NCBI GenBank assembly: GCA_002490775.1
Contig: DKUR01000044.1
Coordinates: 478-16,126 of the forward strand
Source of the DNA: Lachnospiraceae bacterium UBA7199
GTDB lineage: Bacteria; Bacillota; Clostridia; Lachnospirales; Lachnospiraceae
DNA length: 15,649 nucleotides
Direction of reading: 5' to 3'
Position 1 is the first letter of the stretch; every line of letters starts with the position of its first letter. The notes beneath the pieces were generated by a model. That model was not told the origin of the DNA, ran no database searches, and saw only the letters and a list, made by a program, of their open reading frames with translations. The translations under genes and the position numbers were made by a program. Below, piece after piece: positions 14,164 to 15,649 of the stretch.

Positions 14164-15612
14164 TCAGGAAAGCGCAGACCGAATAACCCAATCCACTGCT
14201 GCTTCCGCATGTATGGGCATATTCCCATAAGTCTGAGGCAGAGCTTCGGATTCTGATTTATCTATACCTGTATAAAAAGCATTTAAAGCATATCTTGCCA
14301 GCAATCCTGAAACCCGTCCTCTCTCTATAGAATCCTCGCTGCCAAAAACAATAACTACTAAATCATGCGCCATAGCTCCATCCGCTGCAGCCAGAGAAGT
14401 TACCAGGCAGGCACCGGCCTTATTGGTCGTTCCTGTTTTCAAGCCAGTGACTTCGGGAAGATTATACAGAAGCGGATTGGTATTGCGCACTTCAAAGTCG
14501 ATAGACTCTAAGGTGGCACATTCCAGAGAAGTGATATCCGTAACCTGCGGATAAACTTTCAAAAGGTAGGATGTCAGCCGGAACATATCCTCTGCACTCA
14601 TGCTGTTCTGACGCTTTGCAGGAATAAAATCTTCTGTGTAGCAGGGCAGGCCATTACAGTTGAAAAAAACGGTCTGGGAAAGGCCCAAATCCTGTGCTTT
14701 TTGATTCATCATTTCCACAAAAGCTTCCTCCGAACCGGCAATAGCTTCAGCCAGGCACAATGCACATTCGTTACTGGAGGGTAAAAGGGCTCCCAGCAAT
14801 AGTTCCTGCACCGTAATCTGTCCGCCAGCTTCCAAAGGAACCACTCCATCGCCTGAGATAGAGAGCGACTGAACCGCATCGGATATAGTGACCAGCCCGT
14901 CAAAGGTAATCTGCCCTGCGGAAATGGCATCCATAGTCAAAAGACAAGTCATAAGCTTGGAGGTGCTGGCGATAGGATAGGACACATCAGCTTGATACTG
15001 GTAGTAGATTTTCCCCGTAGAGGCATCTCCTACCAGTACACTGTTGACTCCATAAAAATAACCAGCTTGTTCCAAAGCAACAGGTGAAATGTCAAAAGGC
15101 TCCTGCGTATGAATCTGTAGAGAGCCTGTACTGGGAACAGTGATGTTCATATCCAGAATCATAGCCAAATCTGCTGCCATCATAAAACAATCGTAATCGC
15201 CGGAAGGCAGCCTTATAATTAATGTATAGTAAAAAACTGCTTGTTCGTTAATCTTAAATTCATTTCGTCGCAGAGAAACATCCGGGTTTTCGTCACTTTC
15301 CCAAGGGACATTTTCCACTCCTACAGGTGTATATACACCTCCCGGATTCAAGGAAATGGTATTGCCCGTAATTTCCAAAGAAAAGGATTTGTCCGTATCC
15401 TTAAGAAGCATGGCCATATCCCTCAGCGAAAGATATGTATTATAATCGTAGCCATAATCTAAAGTTTTTACAATACATGCGGCACCAGTATCCGTCTGGG
15501 CCTGGCAGCTTCCGGGAATTTCAAAACTTGCATCTACTCTGATTGGCCAAAGGGAACAGATCAAAATCACGGACACTATAAGGAAACTTATTTTCTGGAG
15601 GATTGTTTTCAT
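14164..15612 (-). CDS. D-alanyl-D-alanine carboxypeptidase (peptidase S11) with N-terminal stalk domain
   Basis: Exported penicillin-binding enzyme that trims the terminal D-Ala from peptidoglycan stem peptides. The 482 residues start with a signal peptide (about 1-28, cut likely after VDA). Residues 35-170 contain the pattern YLSLRDMAMLL...NTISLNPGGVY, which resembles the copper-amine-oxidase-like N-terminal domain common in clostridial envelope proteins. The catalytic domain (about 180-445) has the serine motif STSK (Ser216, Lys219), the SSN motif (279-281) and KTG (392-394), so it should be active. There is no PBP5-type C-terminal beta domain or amphipathic membrane anchor, so it may be secreted or held through the N-terminal region. 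ATG 15612 has GGGAG (15618-15622) 5 bases upstream. Only 37 bases precede it in the window, so its promoter is not resolved. Confidence 0.93.
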   Translation of the reverse strand: MKTILQKISFLIVSVILICSLWPIRVDASFEIPGSCQAQTDTGAACIVKTLDYGYDYNTYLSLRDMAMLLKDTDKSFSLEITGNTISLNPGGVYTPVGVENVPWESDENPDVSLRRNEFKINEQAVFYYTLIIRLPSGDYDCFMMAADLAMILDMNITVPSTGSLQIHTQEPFDISPVALEQAGYFYGVNSVLVGDASTGKIYYQYQADVSYPIASTSKLMTCLLTMDAISAGQITFDGLVTISDAVQSLSISGDGVVPLEAGGQITVQELLLGALLPSSNECALCLAEAIAGSEEAFVEMMNQKAQDLGLSQTVFFNCNGLPCYTEDFIPAKRQNSMSAEDMFRLTSYLLKVYPQVTDITSLECATLESIDFEVRNTNPLLYNLPEVTGLKTGTTNKAGACLVTSLAAADGAMAHDLVVIVFGSEDSIERGRVSGLLARYALNAFYTGIDKSESEALPQTYGNMPIHAEAAVDWVIRSALS

Positions 15613-15649
15613 GTAATCTCCCTTCCTAGTATAAATATTTTTAAATAAG

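Noticed and set aside
1..15649. CRISPR arrays, insertion sequences, phage genes
   Set aside because: No repeat-spacer pattern, transposase, integrase or terminal inverted repeat was seen.

Overview
The window looks like chromosomal DNA from a motile, anaerobic, low-GC Gram-positive bacterium of the Clostridia, most likely Lachnospiraceae. The basis is A/T-rich intergenic DNA, strong AGGAGG-type ribosome binding sites, a type IV Fe-S uracil-DNA glycosylase, a D-Ala-D-Ala carboxypeptidase with a copper-amine-oxidase-like N-terminal region, and cytoplasmic multi-PAS hybrid kinases with an SHDIRTPMN H-box. No phage, transposon, CRISPR array or integrase is visible. The composition and gene style are uniform, so this reads as ordinary core or near-core chromosome with a dense set of signalling genes.

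Layout from left to right. The first 23 bases look like the 3' end of a tRNA leaving the window, followed by a very strong hairpin terminator (25-76). On the minus strand come ptsI (PTS enzyme I, 155-1774) and, 30 bases upstream of it, a soluble hybrid histidine kinase (1805-4948), probably one transcript. Divergent from the kinase, across a short two-promoter region, is an lrgA-lrgB (cidA-cidB) pair on the plus strand (5134-6225). This converges with only 3 bases to spare on a membrane diguanylate cyclase on the minus strand (6229-8166). Next is a minus-strand ABC-2 type export operon read ATPase, permease 1, permease 2 (11130 down to 8343), then a methyl-accepting chemotaxis protein (11376-13379) with its own terminator and a promoter with a leader of about 107 bases. 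Last is a dac-type carboxypeptidase followed by the uracil-DNA glycosylase (15612 down to 13550).

How the genes may work together. Enzyme I starts the PTS phosphate chain by turning PEP into pyruvate, and several LrgAB/CidAB-type proteins have been linked to pyruvate transport. The kinase-ptsI unit placed back to back with lrgAB therefore suggests, as inference only, a carbon-status module. Three sensory outputs lie within 12 kb: a phosphorelay kinase, a c-di-GMP synthase and a chemoreceptor. This fits a motile cell that matches behaviour to nutrients. No CDS-free stretch exceeds 300 bases. The longest (11131-11375) holds the ABC promoter region with a 14-base palindrome and the chemoreceptor terminator.
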